DNA of 38,478 nucleotides from Muribaculaceae bacterium (GCA_029061225.1 JAIDSM010000043.1:1-38478), one strand, 5' to 3'; positions 14,971 through 22,888 are shown, counted from the stretch's first letter. Numbers and translations are program-made. The notes: generated by a model from the sequence alone, not told the origin.

Positions 14971-17691
14971 TTAAAAAACTGCGATCTTAACAGGTTTGCA
15001 TCCGTCGACGGCAATCACATATACGCCTTTCGAAAGGGAGAAACCGATGCTCCCGGCTGCCGGACGCTCAGAGATAAGCACGCGTCCCGCCATGTCATAG
15101 ACGCGTACCGCGCTCTTGCCGTCAAGACCGTTTACAGTCACTGCGTCGCCAGTCACCTCCACGTCGGGAGCCGACGTTGCGTCGATAGTCTCCACTGCAT
15201 CGGGATCGCCTGCCGTAGCCACCTGCTCTATGAGAATGTCGTGGAAGTTGATGCCCTTCTTGTCTATCGAAGCGCGGTCGATACGGACGTTGCATAGCTC
15301 CGTGCCATTGTAGGTATGGGTGAACTTATAGGTCTTCTTCTCCGAGCTCTTGAACTTGAGCGTAGCGAGATCATCATCGGCATTGACGATACCGTCGCCG
15401 TTCACGTCGGTCCCGGTGCTGAGCTTCACCGATTGTGCGCTTGCATCGGAGTTGCCGCAGTAGAGTGTGATCTTGAAGGGAGCCTGGATGTCGTTGATCT
15501 GGATGTAGCAGTTGCCTACTTTGCCCTGCTTCCCGATGAATCCCACGGCATTCTTCGATGCGCCGTTGTCCGCGGATGAATAGGAAGCGTAGGGAGAGAG
15601 GTTGCCGAAGGCCACGAGGCGACCTCCGTCGGTGCCCATCACGAGGTTGTCAAACTCTACCTCGGCCTTGACGCCCTTCATGATGTCGGCCTGGTTGCCT
15701 GCGATGATCGTTCCCCACTCAGAGTCGCCGAACGATACGGGGGTGGTGTGGAAGTCTGTATAGAAGAGAGTGCCGCCGGGCACTGTGGTGAAACTCCATA
15801 CGTCACCCTCGGTCGTGCCGGTGTCGTTGACGGCATCGACCCGCCAGAAGTAGGTGACGTTAGGTTCTATTCCTTCGGGTTTGAAGGTGGTCTCATAGAG
15901 GTCCGAAGCTATCTCTTCGAGAGAGTCTGCACTCATGCCGAGATATACGTTGTAGCGGACGGCACCGAAATAGTCTTTTGTGCCGTTGCTCCATACAAGC
16001 ACTACGTCGAGGGCCTTCTCCTGCGCTCCTTCGGTAGGGGAGACAAGTGCAGTCCGTTCGGGCGCGAACGGTTCCGAAGTCATGGTCTGAAGCACGGGAG
16101 ACTCCACCGATCGCATCGATCCTTCACCCAAGGCGTATACCCTGAACCAATAGGGCTTGTTTTCCTCCAGTCCATCTACCTTGAGGGTTGTCACTCCTGC
16201 TGACGTACGTCCTGCCTCGGCATATTCCTTGCCGTCGGCTGATATTTCAACTACAAACCCTGCCTCGTCTCCTGCATTGGCTGTCCACTGCAGGGTGACG
16301 GCATTCTTCTCGTTTTTCACCGAGTGCAACCCTGTAGGATTCTTTATGTAGGGATAAGCGGAGTCGATGGTGAAGACATAATTCTCGATATTGGCGTATC
16401 CGTTGGCGGCGATTGCTGCAGCGTCCTTAGGATCTTCGGGATTCAGACCGTTGGCGGTTTCCCAGGCATCGGGGATGCCGTCGCCGTCCGTATCAAGAGG
16501 CTTGTAACCGCCGAAGAGGTCACCGGTGCCTTTGTGGGGGAGGGCCTTCTCTGTGATGATTCCTCCCGAGGTGCCCAAAGAGCCGAAAGAGGCTAGCTCG
16601 TCTATGAGATACTGGTCAACCTGGTCGCGCACCGGGAGCGAAGCTCCGCCGTACGCAAGCACATAGTCGAGAGCCTCGGGAGCGGTCATGCGTCCTGCGA
16701 TTTGTGGCACACCCTTTGGCGCTCCTCGGTCTACGAGCGCATCTGTGGTACTGACCCGTGCTCCACCCGACTTTGCGTATTCCTCATCGCTCATCTCATG
16801 CCCGTCGAGCTTGCCGTCTATGTTGGAGTCATACCAGTTTCCTTCAGCGAAATATTTGAAATTGTCGTTGCCCCCGACGAGAGGATATGCCGCCTGTTTC
16901 CAGGGTCCTGTTATCCAGTAGTTGCCCGAGATTTCAGCCCAGGATTCCCCCGCGCTGTCGCCTCCCATGTTGTAGGCGGCCTCCTTTCCCCAGTTGTAAG
17001 AGACATTGTTGACAAACTGGTTGAGTCCCTTCACCTTCGGGTTGCGGGTTGCATTCTCGATGTAGAGATTGCGGAAGAGCGTCACTCCGTTGTCGGTCTG
17101 GATGAGACCTCCGCAAGAGTGCGGCTGCAGACCCTGGCCAATGATTGAGTTCTGTATGGTGACGTTTGCCGGTCCGTTGCCCTTGTCGTTGCTGCTGACT
17201 GAGAAGTTCTCGTCGCGTCCCCAGAGCACTGACATATGGTCGAAGATCATATCGTGGCCCGAGGCAACGCCCGCCGCGTCCTTGCCGCTGTCGCCGTTGA
17301 CACCCATGCGCACGCGCAGATAGCGTATGATGATGTTGTTGGCGTCGGAGAATGATACTCCGTTGCCGTATACCTGGACACCCTCGCCGGGAGCCGTCTG
17401 TCCGAGCACCGTAAGGTTGCTTTTGAAGACTAACCGGCTCTTGAGGTTGATCACGCCCGATACGTCGAATACTACGATGCGGTTGGGCTTAGAGACAGCA
17501 TCGCGGAGCGACCCCTTGCCGCTGTCGTTAAGGTTGGTAACATGGTAGATCTCGCCTCCGCGTCCGCCTGTAGCGAAGCGTCCGAAACCCTCCGCGCCCG
17601 GGAAGGCGAGGAGCGCATCCTGCGCACTCATTGACGCAGCTGTCAGCATCATAGTGCTTAATGCAATTGAACTAAGTAATTTTCTATTCAT
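14971..17691 (-). CDS. Secreted pectate lyase (PL1-like) with FnIII modules, dockerin-like motif and T9SS tail
   Basis: With the start at 17691 this is a 906-residue protein beginning with a signal peptide (MNRKLLSSIALSTMMLTAASMSA). A parallel beta-helix pectate lyase domain follows (LLAFPGAEGFGRFATGGRGG; FDHMSVLWGRDENFS; ENATRNPKVKG with the likely catalytic Arg). Next come a calcium-binding TSP3-like motif (DTDGDGIPDAWETANGLNPEDP), two FnIII-like modules, a region with an EF-hand/dockerin-like DVNGDGIVNADD, and a C-terminal T9SS-type tail (VRVYDMAGRVLISERPAAG to the end). It should cleave polygalacturonate outside the cell. An in-frame ATG 30 bp upstream would start inside a palindrome and weaken the signal peptide, so I prefer 17691. 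Twin palindromes at 17719-17752 are candidate control sites. Confidence 0.9.
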   Translation of the reverse strand: MNRKLLSSIALSTMMLTAASMSAQDALLAFPGAEGFGRFATGGRGGEIYHVTNLNDSGKGSLRDAVSKPNRIVVFDVSGVINLKSRLVFKSNLTVLGQTAPGEGVQVYGNGVSFSDANNIIIRYLRVRMGVNGDSGKDAAGVASGHDMIFDHMSVLWGRDENFSVSSNDKGNGPANVTIQNSIIGQGLQPHSCGGLIQTDNGVTLFRNLYIENATRNPKVKGLNQFVNNVSYNWGKEAAYNMGGDSAGESWAEISGNYWITGPWKQAAYPLVGGNDNFKYFAEGNWYDSNIDGKLDGHEMSDEEYAKSGGARVSTTDALVDRGAPKGVPQIAGRMTAPEALDYVLAYGGASLPVRDQVDQYLIDELASFGSLGTSGGIITEKALPHKGTGDLFGGYKPLDTDGDGIPDAWETANGLNPEDPKDAAAIAANGYANIENYVFTIDSAYPYIKNPTGLHSVKNEKNAVTLQWTANAGDEAGFVVEISADGKEYAEAGRTSAGVTTLKVDGLEENKPYWFRVYALGEGSMRSVESPVLQTMTSEPFAPERTALVSPTEGAQEKALDVVLVWSNGTKDYFGAVRYNVYLGMSADSLEEIASDLYETTFKPEGIEPNVTYFWRVDAVNDTGTTEGDVWSFTTVPGGTLFYTDFHTTPVSFGDSEWGTIIAGNQADIMKGVKAEVEFDNLVMGTDGGRLVAFGNLSPYASYSSADNGASKNAVGFIGKQGKVGNCYIQINDIQAPFKITLYCGNSDASAQSVKLSTGTDVNGDGIVNADDDLATLKFKSSEKKTYKFTHTYNGTELCNVRIDRASIDKKGINFHDILIEQVATAGDPDAVETIDATSAPDVEVTGDAVTVNGLDGKSAVRVYDMAGRVLISERPAAGSIGFSLSKGVYVIAVDGCKPVKIAVF

Positions 17692-17718
17692 GATGTAAGT
17701 GTTGAAATTCATTTTTGC

Positions 17719-17752
17719 CATGATATATCATGTCGTATCATGATATATCATG
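17719..17752. promoter_or_regulatory. Twin 14-bp palindromes upstream of the pectate lyase gene
   Basis: CATGATATATCATG occurs perfectly at 17719-17732 and 17739-17752, separated by TCGTAT. The centres are 20 bp apart, close to two helical turns, which suits cooperative binding of a dimeric regulator. They lie 28-61 bp upstream of the preferred start codon. Confidence 0.6.
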
Positions 17753-17782
17753 TTTAATCCTGATTCAAATTATCATTAAAAA

Positions 17783-17817
17783 ATTAATCATTAATCATTA
17801 ATCATTAATCATTAATC
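17783..17817. repeat. TTAATCA tandem repeat
   Basis: About five head-to-tail TTAATCA units lie here. The Sel1-type gene ends inside them (its last codons and stop at 17805-17816), another case of repeat DNA providing a gene end. Confidence 0.75.
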
Positions 17818-18500
17818 TTTCTCTTTCCGTACCAATATGCGGGCGAAAGTATATGGTCGGCAAATTCCGTAAGCGGCATTCCCTCGGGCACATTCCTCGC
17901 CTCGGGCGGCAGCAACGAATCGCACTGCGCCGCGATATCCTCCAGAGGAAGGTACGAGAATGAGTCGGGATACATCTCCAACTGTTGTGCTACCGTCGTC
18001 ATCGCCTTCTCGTCGCCGAAGAGCGCTGCACGGAGTATGAGTTCCTCGCCCCGCTTCGGATCGTAATGCAGTCCGCGTCCCATCGCCATGGCTGTCCCGG
18101 CCAGCATAGAGGCCTTGGCAAGACGTTCGCGGTCCGGGAGGCGGTCTCCCATCGCCTCTTGCCTGTCGGAGAGGATGAGGTCTATATAGTTGAGAGCCGC
18201 TGCGGGAAGCCCTTGGTCGGCGGCTCGCTCATACCATCGGAAAGCGCCCTTGAGGTCTTTATCGACGTATTCGCCATGCTGCATAAGCCAGCCGATATTG
18301 TTGGCCGCTTTCGCATCACCCTCCCATGCCGCAGAGAGCATCATGTCGTAGCCCCGCTGGCGGTCGTCGGGCAATGAATCGCGCATGAATAGCTCGTATC
18401 CGGCCATGGCCTCCTCCGCCACTTCCAGCGGAGTGGCGGCAAAAGCGGTTGTCTGCCATGCGGTGACCATCGTCAATATCATCAATCGAATCATTTTCAT
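17805..18500 (-). CDS. Secreted Sel1-like repeat protein
   Basis: This 231-residue protein has a signal peptide (MKMIRLMILTMVTAWQTTAFAA) and helical Sel1/TPR-like repeats: GYDMMLSAAWEGDAKAANNIGWLMQHGEYV, then DLKGAFRWYERAADQGLPAAALNYIDLI, then a third at GEELILRAALFGDEKAMTTVAQQL. Sel1 repeats mediate protein-protein contacts, often in envelope stress or assembly factors. A well-formed promoter (18505-18536) ends only 4 bp before the first ATG, so the transcript is either leaderless or translation begins at M3. It lies upstream of the pectate lyase on the same strand, about 110 bp away, with its own promoter. Confidence 0.8.
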   Translation of the reverse strand: MKMIRLMILTMVTAWQTTAFAATPLEVAEEAMAGYELFMRDSLPDDRQRGYDMMLSAAWEGDAKAANNIGWLMQHGEYVDKDLKGAFRWYERAADQGLPAAALNYIDLILSDRQEAMGDRLPDRERLAKASMLAGTAMAMGRGLHYDPKRGEELILRAALFGDEKAMTTVAQQLEMYPDSFSYLPLEDIAAQCDSLLPPEARNVPEGMPLTEFADHILSPAYWYGKRKIND

Positions 18501-18504
18501 AGCG

Positions 18505-18536
18505 CAAATATAGGCATTTTTCTTCTCATATGCAAA
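18505..18536 (-). promoter_or_regulatory. Bacteroidota-type promoter for the Sel1-type gene
   Basis: On the minus strand, TTTG (18533-18536), 20 nt, then TATATTTG (18505-18512). This is a full consensus match. The expected transcription start falls at about 18497-18501, on the start codon itself. Confidence 0.75.
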
Positions 18537-18594
18537 AAATTGTTCCCCTCATCAATCCTAATTCCACCCCAATGCGTTTATCTATATATGATTT

Positions 18595-18746
18595 AACTTT
18601 CATTGGAAAGTTAAGGGTTATAGGGTTTATGGTTATAAGGTTATATTCTGCTTAGCATAAAGCAATACGGAATTAAAGACCATCATGTTTCCTTAACCAT
18701 TTAACCTTATAACCTCATAACCCTCAACTTACGCTTGCGAAAGTTG
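18595..18746. repeat. ~152-bp palindromic element with terminal hairpins (copy A)
   Basis: The left end is a small hairpin (AACTTTC ATTG GAAAGTT, 18595-18612) and the right end is another (CAACTT...CGC TT GCG...AAGTTG, 18725-18746). Between them, GGTTAT/GGTTTAT units on the left face AACCTTAT/AACCTCAT units on the right, so the whole element is an imperfect long inverted repeat. A second copy of the same size and order lies at 33316-33468. Confidence 0.7.
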
Positions 18747-18762
18747 AATAAAAATTGATAGT

Positions 18763-19548
18763 ATGAACAACACATGGATCACCTTCCTCAACGGCATTCT
18801 CAAGATGCCCGGAGCAAAAATAAACCGCGAGTCATTTCTTCGCAAGACTTTTAAAGATCTTCCCGAAGAAAAGATACGGATGTGCATCTCGGATTCACCC
18901 GTAAGGGTATTGCCGCCTGCATTGATCGACAGTGCTGCCTCGTCTATCATTAATTCGCATGCGGCCAAAGTCACAGCGATATCCACGGTCTCCGGTATAC
19001 CGGGTGGTCTCGCATTGCTGGCCACGATCCCGGCTGACATGGCAAACTACTATTACCACATCGTATCTGTCGGCCAGAAGTTGGGCTATCTCTACGGTTT
19101 CCCGGATATGGTGGACGATAAAGGCAAACTGACCCCCGACGGAGAGATCATGCTTACGGCTTTCATCGGAGTAATGAACAAAGTGCAGATAGCCAATGAA
19201 CTTATAAGGAAGATAGCCACCGAGATGGCTAAACGGTTGTCGGAGGAAACCGCCCGTCGCATTGCAGGCAACATCCTCTCGAAGCAGCTCATCTCGCAGG
19301 CTATAGAGACCGTAGCTACCAAACTCGGTACGCAGATCACCTCCAAGTCTGCAGGCAGAGGTATCAGCAAGGCCATCCCGATAGTCAGCGGCATCATATG
19401 CGGCGGCCTCACCTACGCCACTTTCAAACCCCAGTCAAAACGTCTTCTCAAGACCCTGCAGGCCACTGCCGAAGTCAGCAGGAAACTTATCCCCGAGCCG
19501 ATTGAAGTACCGGCACTTACACTCGAAATCAAAGTTTCAGGTGACTGA
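18763..19548 (+). CDS. EcsC-like membrane-associated protein
   Basis: This 261-residue helical protein has a central segment (TAISTVSGIPGGLALLATIPADMANYYYHIVSVGQKLGYLYGFPD) that resembles the EcsC family pattern of a Gly/Pro-rich hydrophobic stretch, an IPAD motif and a YGF/YGY motif. A second Gly-rich hydrophobic stretch (GISKAIPIVSGIICGGLTYATF) lies near the C-terminus. There is no signal peptide. EcsC-like proteins are of unknown function. The gene stands alone, between the 152-bp palindromic element and a REP hairpin, and starts the accessory region. The family call is from pattern recollection and may be wrong. Confidence 0.5.
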   Translation: MNNTWITFLNGILKMPGAKINRESFLRKTFKDLPEEKIRMCISDSPVRVLPPALIDSAASSIINSHAAKVTAISTVSGIPGGLALLATIPADMANYYYHIVSVGQKLGYLYGFPDMVDDKGKLTPDGEIMLTAFIGVMNKVQIANELIRKIATEMAKRLSEETARRIAGNILSKQLISQAIETVATKLGTQITSKSAGRGISKAIPIVSGIICGGLTYATFKPQSKRLLKTLQATAEVSRKLIPEPIEVPALTLEIKVSGD

Positions 19549-19552
19549 AAGT

Positions 19553-19574
19553 GTAGTCAGCACGCTCCGCGTGC
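19553..19574 (+). repeat. REP-like element: GTAG plus GCACGC-TCC-GCGTGC hairpin
   Basis: GTAG (19553-19556) is followed by a 6-bp hairpin with TCC loop (19560-19574) and then GTCCC. It is the same design as the tandem units at 13654-13752, with compensating changes in the stem (GCACAC/GTGTGC there, GCACGC/GCGTGC here). Confidence 0.7.
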
Positions 19575-19624
19575 GTCCCTGCGCGTCCAGTCCTTAACCC
19601 TTAAAAACTTAAATATATAAAACT

Positions 19625-19861
19625 ATGAACGACAGATTAAGTTATGAAGAAAAAAAGGAACTTCCGGCAAGTGTGTTCGGACTTCCTGAACGACGTGAAT
19701 ACCCCATGCCCGACGCGGCACATGTAAGGGCAGCGGAATCCTATTTCCGCTACTGTCCCGAAGACCTCAAACCGAAACTGGCCCGCGCCATCCTGGCCAA
19801 AGCCAAGGAATTCGGTGTCGACGTCGAATCCCCCACAGTCCTTTCCTACGCCCAAGAATAA
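19625..19861 (+). CDS. Small DUF6582-like protein
   Basis: This 78-residue soluble protein contains LPASVFGLPERREYPMPDAAHVRAAESYFRYC. The order 'LP.S.F..P..R.YP..D..HA..A' is typical of the DUF6582 family, which often occurs near phage or mobile genes (recollection). The function is unknown. It is followed by a GTAG hairpin (19879) and a clear rho-independent terminator (19965-20003), so it ends a transcription unit. Confidence 0.7.
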   Translation: MNDRLSYEEKKELPASVFGLPERREYPMPDAAHVRAAESYFRYCPEDLKPKLARAILAKAKEFGVDVESPTVLSYAQE

Positions 19862-19878
19862 TCATGGCAGGGCTATGG

Positions 19879-19900
19879 GTAGGCGGTTTCCTAACCGCCT
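19879..19900 (+). repeat. GTAG hairpin (REP-like variant)
   Basis: GTAG (19879-19882) overlaps an 8-bp perfect stem, AGGCGGTT with AACCGCCT, around loop TCCT. The stem sequence differs from the other REP-like elements, but the GTAG-plus-hairpin layout is the same. Confidence 0.5.
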
Positions 19901-19964
19901 CGTGCCGCCCCGGTACTGCGTAGCAGGTTTGTCGGAGGTGAAACCATCCTCCCCAAATGTTACA

Positions 19965-20003
19965 GCTCAGGCCTCCCCAAAGAGTCCTGAGCCATTTTTT
20001 TTT
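19965..20003 (+). terminator. Rho-independent terminator after the DUF6582-like gene
   Basis: GCTCAGG (19965-19971) pairs with CCTGAGC (19986-19992). The stem is followed by CA and nine T residues (19995-20003). Confidence 0.85.
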
Positions 20004-20058
20004 CTGCCGTGAACCAACTTGAACTCGTCTCCCTCTTGCCCAATCCCCCAATCCGTAT

Positions 20059-20066
20059 TAACTTTG
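20059..20066 (+). promoter_or_regulatory. -7 box TAACTTTG (first of two)
   Basis: A consensus Bacteroidota -7 box lies about 55 bp after the terminator. No good TTTG is seen at -33. A second, identical box follows at 20153. Confidence 0.5.
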
Positions 20067-20128
20067 CATCGGCTCGTAGCCGTATTCCGTAGAACATGCA
20101 AAACTTCTGAAGAATTTCGCATAAAAAA

Positions 20129-20160
20129 TTGGGCATTCTTCAAAAAATGTATTAACTTTG
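20129..20160 (+). promoter_or_regulatory. Candidate promoter, TTG-N21-TAACTTTG
   Basis: TTG at 20129-20131 and TAACTTTG at 20153-20160 give a fair match to the Bacteroidota consensus. It is the likely promoter for the DUF6140-like gene and the two genes after it. Confidence 0.6.
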
Positions 20161-20514
20161 CAGAGTTACTATTGCCGACGGCCCATTCGGACCCATTCTG
20201 ATAGAGATCGGAATGCGGCGATAGCGACAACGCCAAAGGCATTTTGCCGTTGTCCTGAGTATCGAAATCGCCAAAACTGTATACTTGAGGGATGACTGTG
20301 AGGAATGCCCATTTTCCGGATACCCTTTTGTCAAGGATGGACTGTATCCATCCGGAATTATGCATATATCCGGACGTGGGGCTATGCAGACTTCAGTTCT
20401 CTCAAGAAAGGTGTTTGGCGATACCTGATACTCAAGGACGTGATGCAGAATAGCCTCACGTCTTTGGCGTTTTATATGGAACCGCGCAGTGAGGCCGCAC
20501 ATCGTGAAACAGAC
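20161..20514 (+). other. Long 5' leader with hairpin upstream of the DUF6140-like gene
   Basis: About 350 nt separate the promoter from the gene. A hairpin GACAACG (20226-20232) / CGTTGTC (20248-20254) is visible. A short frame at 20292-20453 (53 residues, MTVRNAHFPDTL start) and an overlapping extension of the downstream gene both exist, but neither looks clearly coding. The leader is more GC-rich than the island that follows. Its role is unknown. Confidence 0.4.
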
Positions 20515-20736
20515 ATGTCAAAAGTATTCCGAGTAACACCCAAGCGCACGAAGCGCGTCAACGGCACCGTCCTGACCCCGGAGATGTCGGTCATCGTCAC
20601 CACGGCCCAACACACTTCCACCCCCTTCTACAACGGAGCCAAAGAACTCCAGGAAGCCTACGCCCGTCTCTACGCCTTCGACTACCGCCGCGCCTGCTGC
20701 TCCCCGAATGACTTCGACTTCACTAAATTAGACTAA
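20515..20736 (+). CDS. Small DUF6140-like protein
   Basis: This 73-residue protein starts MSKVFRVTPKRTKRVNGTVLTPEMSVIVTT. The 'F+ITPK+T..VNG..L..GMSV.V.T' opening and a C-terminal YARLYAFDYRRAC match the DUF6140 family of Bacteroidales, whose function is unknown. A longer in-frame version from 20305 would add 70 residues of unrelated composition, so I place the start at 20515. The next gene begins 7 bp after the stop, implying an operon with the 487- and 138-residue proteins. Confidence 0.72.
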   Translation: MSKVFRVTPKRTKRVNGTVLTPEMSVIVTTAQHTSTPFYNGAKELQEAYARLYAFDYRRACCSPNDFDFTKLD

Positions 20737-20743
20737 ACATATT

Positions 20744-22207
20744 ATGGGCTGGGGTTCATTTTTCGCCGGCTTGGCAGCCGACGCCGCTAAAGACTATGTC
20801 AACAAACGTGGTCTTGATGGTATGCTTGAAGATGCAGGAAACTTAAAAAACAAAGTTACCGGCATGTTCTCTGGTAATGACGACGTGGATTATGACGATT
20901 ACTCTCAAGATAACAGCGAAGATTTCTGGGGAACACTTGATTCTTATATTGAGGAGCAAGATTTCCACGGTGCAGAGGTCTATGTCAATAACAATGCCGG
21001 TCAAGGAGTCAAAGATGACTTCTATTTCTATGCTATGGCCTACGTATATAATCTCAAGGCCGTAGCGTTTGATTCAATTGAGGATGAACGGAAAGCAAAA
21101 AGCTATATCAGCAATGCTGTCAATATGTTGAATGGAGATTCGGACTGGAGAAAATCAGTTTATGATCTTAGAAAACAGATTGATGATAATCTAAATATCT
21201 TCAGAAAGGAGAAAAAAGACACTGATCAAGCAATGAAAGAATGGGAAAATGTCGTTTCATTGTTTGAACTCGATTCAGAATGTTCTGGTGCCGATGCTAT
21301 TACAGCTTTGGAAGAATACTACACCCGAAGGAATGAAGAACGTGACATTTTCTATCACATGTATATATACAGAGGATATGAAAAATTAATCTTAAAGGAA
21401 GATGAGGATCCAGCTTGTTTTTATGAAGACATGAAGCTTAAGGTTGCAATGGTCTCAGACTTAGCAAGGTCTAATCCTAAAGATTATGGGGAGACAGCGA
21501 AAGAACTTAGAGAGAGTTTTCTTTTTTGGGAGAATATTCATTATGAGACCGAAGTCGATGAGTTAATCAACTCAGGTAATCTTACAAAGGCAAAGGATAT
21601 CGCTCAAAAATTGATGAATGACTCCGCCCTCTATACTCGGGTTATGACTCGTATCGAGTCCTTGCAACTTTTAGAGATGGTGACTAATAGGAAACCATCA
21701 GAATCTGAAGTTAAGCGTAAGATTTTTGCTGTTGAGGATGTAATGAGAAGAGCCTGTCAGTTGGAAGAAGATAAGGAAACTTCTGGAAAGATTCGAGCTG
21801 CGGCGGAAGAACGCATTAACACTGCCAAGCAATATCTTGAGGGCAAACTCCCTACTCAGAAACCCAACGCATCATCAAAAGCTACGGCAGTGGCAGAGGG
21901 AGAGGCCGAATATCTTGAGGAATTGAAGGTTTGCTATGAGGACGGTGTCATCACCGACAAAGAGCGCCGTCTTCTTGATCGCCTACGCAAATCACTTGGT
22001 ATCAGTGAAGCTCGTGCTGCTGAACTTGAAGCGATGTGCCAGCCTCAATCGTTGACTGCGGAAGAGTGGGAATACGCCAACGAAGTAAAGGCATGTCTCG
22101 AAGATGACGGCGAAATCATCGTCAAAGAACGCCGTCTCTTCGACCGATTGGCAAAATCACTCAATATTTCTCCGGATAGGGCGTCTGAGATTGAAAGGAT
22201 GATATAA
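20744..22207 (+). CDS. Helical protein with two C-terminal TerB-like repeats
   Basis: This 487-residue protein begins with an amphipathic Gly/Ala segment (MGWGSFFAGLAADAAKDYVNKRG) and an acidic stretch. A long helical, TPR-like middle follows (about 50-375). Two copies of a short helical motif close the protein: residues 389-431 (YLEELKVCYEDGVITDKERRLLDRLRKSLGIS) and 443-487 (YANEVKACLEDDGEIIVKERRLFDRLAKSLNIS). The 'dG.It.kER.LLd.L...LgIs' pattern is seen in TerB/EF-hand-like accessory domains (recollection). It has no enzyme motif or signal peptide. The DNA becomes AT-rich from this gene on, unlike the flanking metabolic genes, which suggests acquisition. The function is unknown. Confidence 0.6.
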   Translation: MGWGSFFAGLAADAAKDYVNKRGLDGMLEDAGNLKNKVTGMFSGNDDVDYDDYSQDNSEDFWGTLDSYIEEQDFHGAEVYVNNNAGQGVKDDFYFYAMAYVYNLKAVAFDSIEDERKAKSYISNAVNMLNGDSDWRKSVYDLRKQIDDNLNIFRKEKKDTDQAMKEWENVVSLFELDSECSGADAITALEEYYTRRNEERDIFYHMYIYRGYEKLILKEDEDPACFYEDMKLKVAMVSDLARSNPKDYGETAKELRESFLFWENIHYETEVDELINSGNLTKAKDIAQKLMNDSALYTRVMTRIESLQLLEMVTNRKPSESEVKRKIFAVEDVMRRACQLEEDKETSGKIRAAAEERINTAKQYLEGKLPTQKPNASSKATAVAEGEAEYLEELKVCYEDGVITDKERRLLDRLRKSLGISEARAAELEAMCQPQSLTAEEWEYANEVKACLEDDGEIIVKERRLFDRLAKSLNISPDRASEIERMI

Positions 22208-22234
22208 TAAATATTATAACGAAAAAAACAATAT

Positions 22235-22651
22235 ATGGCAACCATAAGAAACGCAATGGAGTTAGGGAAAGCCGTAGATCGTGGTGATAATACCATAGAA
22301 ATCGAAGGTGATCTTGGAAAGAAAGTATTTAAAATTAAAGCAACTGGCAACGTCGCTTGGCTTGTGGCAGGCGGTGCAATAACAGTTGCCATTGTTGCGA
22401 TTCTAGCGATGCAAGCCACTTCAGCCACTGCTCCAGTTACTGGACCTGTGGCTGGTGCAGGTCTGGTTGCTGAAAGCGTAGCACTAGGTGCCGGAGGCGC
22501 AGGAGCGGTGGGTATCTTAGGAGTATCAGCTACTGTTACAGCCATCAGCATTGGTGTAGGAGCGAAAAGTAAAAATGCGGTCTCTAAGCTAAGGAATAAT
22601 TACGACATGAAGAAATCTGGCAATAAGCTAATATTGACTAGAAAAAAATAG
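22235..22651 (+). CDS. Small Gly/Ala-rich membrane protein
   Basis: This 138-residue protein has a short soluble start (NTIEIEGDLGKKVFKIKATG). It then has one clear membrane helix (NVAWLVAGGAITVAIVAILAMQA, about residues 39-61) and a long Gly/Ala/Val-rich stretch (about 68-110) that could form a second hairpin in the membrane. A basic C-terminus follows (KLRNNYDMKKSGNKLILTRKK). I do not recognise a named family. It lies 27 bp after the 487-residue protein and is probably co-transcribed. Small Gly-rich membrane proteins next to nucleases or ATPases can be effectors, but nothing here proves that. Confidence 0.65.
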   Translation: MATIRNAMELGKAVDRGDNTIEIEGDLGKKVFKIKATGNVAWLVAGGAITVAIVAILAMQATSATAPVTGPVAGAGLVAESVALGAGGAGAVGILGVSATVTAISIGVGAKSKNAVSKLRNNYDMKKSGNKLILTRKK

Positions 22652-22693
22652 CTTAACTTCCTATAGTACTCCTAGATAAATTTTCTTTCTAAG

Positions 22694-22701
22694 TAAATTT
22701 G
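22694..22701 (+). promoter_or_regulatory. -7 box TAAATTTG ahead of the structured region
   Basis: This fits TAnnTTTG, but no TTTG lies 19-21 nt upstream. If used, it would place about 340 nt of non-coding RNA in front of the PD-(D/E)XK nuclease gene. Confidence 0.35.
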
Positions 22702-22779
22702 ACAACCAACTATGGAGGGAAGCTAATTAAAACAGGCAGGGTGTTCAGTTTGATGTTCAGATTTAAGCATCTGGCATAT

Positions 22780-22888
22780 CAGCTCGGAGAGCTGTTATTG
22801 TGGAGAATCCCAGGCTTCACCGCTTTAGCCTGAGGCAACCCGAAAAAGCTCAGTAGCCTCAGAGAGGTACTTTATTCCTTAGGGGATT
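22780..22888 (+). ncRNA. Candidate structured RNA upstream of the nuclease gene
   Basis: Within the 390-bp gene-free stretch 22652-23041 there is a perfect hairpin CAGCTC-GGA-GAGCTG (22780-22794). A second hairpin, CAGGCT/AGCCTG (22811-22816 and 22827-22832), lies inside a possible closing stem AATCC/GGATT (22806-22810 and 22884-22888). TGAGGC/GCCTCA offers an alternative pairing. It is GC-richer than the surrounding AT-rich DNA. It is not a recognisable tRNA, riboswitch or retron RNA. The rest of the stretch (22890-23041) shows no ORF or clear signal. Confidence 0.35.

Noticed and set aside
17692-17721. Ten-residue longer start for the pectate lyase
   Set aside because: It begins inside the operator-like palindrome and places MAKMNFNTYI before a complete signal peptide.
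20305-20514. 70-residue N-terminal extension of the DUF6140-like protein, and the overlapping 53-codon frame at 20292-20453
   Set aside because: The extension does not resemble the family, which starts at MSKVFRVTPKRT; the alternative frame has no recognisable domain. Kept only as a leader region.
22780-22888. tRNA or retron-type RNA
   Set aside because: No tRNA arms, T-loop or anticodon loop can be fitted, and there is no reverse transcriptase nearby.
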